64,000 bases of DNA from QHXN01 sp032162705 (GTDB lineage: Bacteria; Acidobacteriota; Blastocatellia; Pyrinomonadales; Pyrinomonadaceae), in the NCBI GenBank assembly GCA_032162705.1, contig JAVRON010000125.1:1-64000 (forward strand). Direction: 5' to 3'. Shown piece by piece: positions 61,938-64,000 of the stretch. A program made the position numbers and the translations under genes. Below the pieces are notes generated by a model, which did not search any database, was not told the DNA's origin, and saw only the letters and a list, made by a program, of their open reading frames with translations. Every line of letters begins with the position of its first letter. Position 1 is the first letter of the stretch.

Positions 61938-63275
61938 ATGATTCAGGAAGACATCAAGCAACTCATCGAAACCCGGCAGGCGCGCGTCGGGGTTATCGGG
62001 CTAGGGTACGTGGGGCTGCCTCTGGCGGTCGAGTTCGCGCGGCGCGGCCTGCGCTCGGTCGGCTTTGAAGTGGACGCGCGCAAGGCCGAGATGATAAACC
62101 GCGGCGAGTCTTATATCGGCGACGTGTCGTCGGAGGCGCTTGCCGAGGTCGTCAAGGCGGAGCGACTGCACGCCACCATAGACTTCGAGGAACTCTCGTC
62201 CTGCGACGCCATCATCATCTGCGTGCCTACGCCTTTGAGGAAGACGAAGGAGCCGGACATCTCCTATATCCTCGCCGCCGCCGAGCAGATTCAGAAGCGG
62301 CTCCGCCGCGGCCAGCTCGTCATCCTTGAGTCAACGACCTATCCGGGAACGACCGACGAGGTCTTGCTTCCGATGTTCGAGGAGATGGGGCTGAAACTCG
62401 ACTCTGACTTCCTGCTGGCCTTCTCGCCCGAGCGCGTTGACCCCGGCAACCCGCAGTTTCATACAGACAATATCCCGAAGGTGGTGGGCGGTGTGACGGA
62501 CGATTCGACCGAGGTGGCAGCCGCGCTCTACCGCATCATTGTTCGAGAGGTTCACGCGGTGAGTTCGGCCCGTGTGGCCGAGGCGGCGAAGCTTCTGGAG
62601 AATACCTTCCGCGCGGTCAACATCGGCATGGCGAACGAGATGGCGCGTTTGTGCTATGCCTTAGGCATCGACACGTGGGAGGTCATCCGTGCGGCGGCGA
62701 CCAAGCCTTTCGGCTTCATGGCTTTCTACCCGGGCCCCGGCATCGGCGGCCACTGCATCCCTCTAGACCCGCACTATCTTTTGTGGAAAGCGCGGCAGCA
62801 CGGGTTCGACTCGCGCTTCATCGGGCTGGCCGAAGAGGTCAACTCTCGCATGCCCGACCACGTCGTCACGCTCGTGACCGACGCGCTCAACGACGAAGAG
62901 AAGTCTCTGAAAGGCTCGCGCATACTTATCCTCGGCGTCGCCTACAAGAAGGACATCGACGACGTGAGGGAAAGCCCCGCGCTCTCGATCATCGACCGCC
63001 TGCGGGCGAAGGGCGCGCTTGTCAGATACCACGACCCCTTCGTCGCGGAGGTGCGCTTCGACGACGCGCACACGCAAAGTGGGGGCGAGCCTTTGCAGTC
63101 CGTCGCGCTCACCGACGAAGAGCTGCGCGGCTCGGACTGCTCGGTCATCGTCACAGACCACACTGGGGTTGACTACGGGCGTGTGTGCGCCCTCTCGAAA
63201 CTCATCGTCGATACACGCAATGCTCTGAGCCGCGACCTGCGCCGCGACAGTTGTGCTCGTGTCGTCCGCCTGTGA
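61938..63275 (+). CDS. wecC: UDP-N-acetylmannosamine/UDP-sugar dehydrogenase (WecC/UDP-Glc DH family)
   Basis: 445 residues from the ATG at 61938. NAD loop GVIGLGYVGLPLAVEFARRG (~19-38), middle domain with ESTTYPGTTDEV, SPERVDPGN, and the catalytic Cys in GPGIGGHCIPLDPHYLLWKA (Cys near 273). Oxidises C6 of a UDP-sugar to the uronate in two NAD-linked steps. With the adjacent epimerase it likely makes UDP-ManNAcA or a related uronate. The sugar is inferred. Confidence 0.88.
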   Translation: MIQEDIKQLIETRQARVGVIGLGYVGLPLAVEFARRGLRSVGFEVDARKAEMINRGESYIGDVSSEALAEVVKAERLHATIDFEELSSCDAIIICVPTPLRKTKEPDISYILAAAEQIQKRLRRGQLVILESTTYPGTTDEVLLPMFEEMGLKLDSDFLLAFSPERVDPGNPQFHTDNIPKVVGGVTDDSTEVAAALYRIIVREVHAVSSARVAEAAKLLENTFRAVNIGMANEMARLCYALGIDTWEVIRAAATKPFGFMAFYPGPGIGGHCIPLDPHYLLWKARQHGFDSRFIGLAEEVNSRMPDHVVTLVTDALNDEEKSLKGSRILILGVAYKKDIDDVRESPALSIIDRLRAKGALVRYHDPFVAEVRFDDAHTQSGGEPLQSVALTDEELRGSDCSVIVTDHTGVDYGRVCALSKLIVDTRNALSRDLRRDSCARVVRL

Positions 63276-63339
63276 GCAGTCAGCGGTCAGCTATCAGCAT
63301 TCTGCTTTTCGTCTTTGCTGATAGCTGACCGCCGACTGC
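63276..63339. repeat. Inverted repeat GTCAGC-type, 24-bp stem
   Basis: GCAGTCAGCGGTCAGCTATC (63276 on) pairs with TGATAGCTGACCGCCGACTG ending at 63339 with one mismatch. The stem is 24 bp, built of GTCAGC-like 7-mers. It fills the short gap between the two sugar genes. Confidence 0.8.
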
Positions 63340-63350
63340 CGAAAGCTTTA

Positions 63351-64000
63351 ATGCTCAAAGTCATCAACGTGGTGGGAGCGCGTCCGAACTTCATGAAGGT
63401 CGCGCCCATTGTCGATGCCATGCGGCGGCGCTCGTCGGAGTTCTCTCCGCTCGTCGTTCATACGGGGCAGCACTACGACGCGCGGATGAGTGACTCCTTC
63501 TTCCGCGACCTCGGCCTTCCACTTCCCGAAGTGCATCTCGGCGTCGGCTCAGGCTCTCACGCGCAGCAGACCGCCTCGGTGATGCAGCGCTTCGAGCCGG
63601 TCTTGATGGAAGAGAGACCGGACTGGGTCTTGGTCGTCGGCGACGTGAACTCGACGCTGGCGTGCGCGCTCGTCTCGGCGAAGCTCGGCTTCGCGGTAGC
63701 TCATGTCGAAGCGGGCTTGCGCAGTCGCGACCGCACGATGCCCGAAGAGATCAACCGCGTGCTCACAGACCAGCTCGCAGACCTCCTGCTCACCCCTTCC
63801 GAGGACGCCGACCGCAACCTCCTCGCCGAAGGCATCTCACCGGAGCGCATACGCCTCGTCGGCAACGTGATGATCGACTCACTGCTCAAGCACCTGGCGC
63901 TCGCCGAAAGCTCACGCGTGCGCGAGTCGCTCAAAGTCGAGGGAGTTGATTACGCGGTCGTCACGCTCCACCGCCCGTCGAACGTCGATGACCCAATGGT
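63351..64000 (+). CDS. wecB: UDP-N-acetylglucosamine 2-epimerase (non-hydrolysing), 3'-truncated by the window
   Basis: At least 216 residues before the window edge; the family is ~370. GARPNFMKVAPIVDAM (8-23), HTGQHYDARMSD, VVGDVNSTLACAL, HVEAGLRSRDRTMPEEINRVLTD and LHRPSNVDD are the standard motifs. Interconverts UDP-GlcNAc and UDP-ManNAc. The next step is probably done by the upstream dehydrogenase, 75 bases away. Plus strand, ATG at 63351. Confidence 0.93.
   Translation, partial: MLKVINVVGARPNFMKVAPIVDAMRRRSSEFSPLVVHTGQHYDARMSDSFFRDLGLPLPEVHLGVGSGSHAQQTASVMQRFEPVLMEERPDWVLVVGDVNSTLACALVSAKLGFAVAHVEAGLRSRDRTMPEEINRVLTDQLADLLLTPSEDADRNLLAEGISPERIRLVGNVMIDSLLKHLALAESSRVRESLKVEGVDYAVVTLHRPSNVDDPM

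Overview
High-GC bacterial chromosome segment. The ribosomal/SRP block, the Wzm/Wzt surface-polysaccharide locus, outer-membrane type lipoproteins and TonB-like proteins indicate a diderm. Together with DUF1028, DUF4142 and nSTAND families and the abundant intergenic heptamer hairpins, this best fits Acidobacteriota, probably class Blastocatellia. That placement is an inference from gene content, not a computed classification.

Layout. (1) 69-4278, minus strand: ffh, rpsP, khpA, rimM, trmD, rplS, a translation and SRP operon whose gaps hold hairpin repeats. (2) 4553-6936, minus: a von Willebrand factor A lipoprotein and a secreted partner. (3) 7062-38395: a large surface-polysaccharide locus. 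It holds an O-antigen ligase-like protein with a PDZ-like insert, a WbaP-type initiating transferase, many glycosyltransferases, a nucleotide-sugar epimerase, two AsnB-type amidotransferases, a bi-domain oxidoreductase, a heparinase-like lyase and a Wzm/Wzt ABC exporter. It is interrupted by a BrnT/BrnA toxin-antitoxin pair, a decayed DUF1028 gene and two transposase remnants (IS256-like and IS630-like). (4) 38668-42471, plus: two TonB C-terminal domain proteins, one fused to WD40 repeats, and a bitopic Pro/Ala-rich protein. (5) 42612-52694: housekeeping and stress genes (tlyA, nadK, queF, a DAACS symporter, a rhomboid protease, DUF2383 and DUF4142 proteins, a secreted truncated globin, an MFS transporter). 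(6) 52973-57369: a two-gene TIR/STAND system. (7) 57578-64000: a family A DNA polymerase, an APC permease, a small secreted protein, and wecC/wecB-like nucleotide-sugar genes that probably serve the same kind of polysaccharide as region 3.

The most interesting locus is 52973-57369. A protein with three TIR or TIR-like modules is translationally coupled to an nSTAND1-type NTPase. The NTPase is followed by one transmembrane helix, a TPR-like region and a C-terminal domain carrying the zinc-ligand pattern of LAS-type (MepA/M15/M74) murein peptidases. The arrangement suggests a cytoplasmic sensor and switch wired to a periplasmic wall-cutting effector, possibly an antiphage or cell-suicide device.

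The second striking feature is a set of more than 20 long inverted repeats in intergenic gaps. Most arms are built from direct repeats of about 7-8 nt, but the sequences fall into unrelated families. The arms often supply the stop codon, last residues or first residues of adjacent genes. In-frame microduplications in protein linkers hint at the same slippage-prone or duplication-prone replication.
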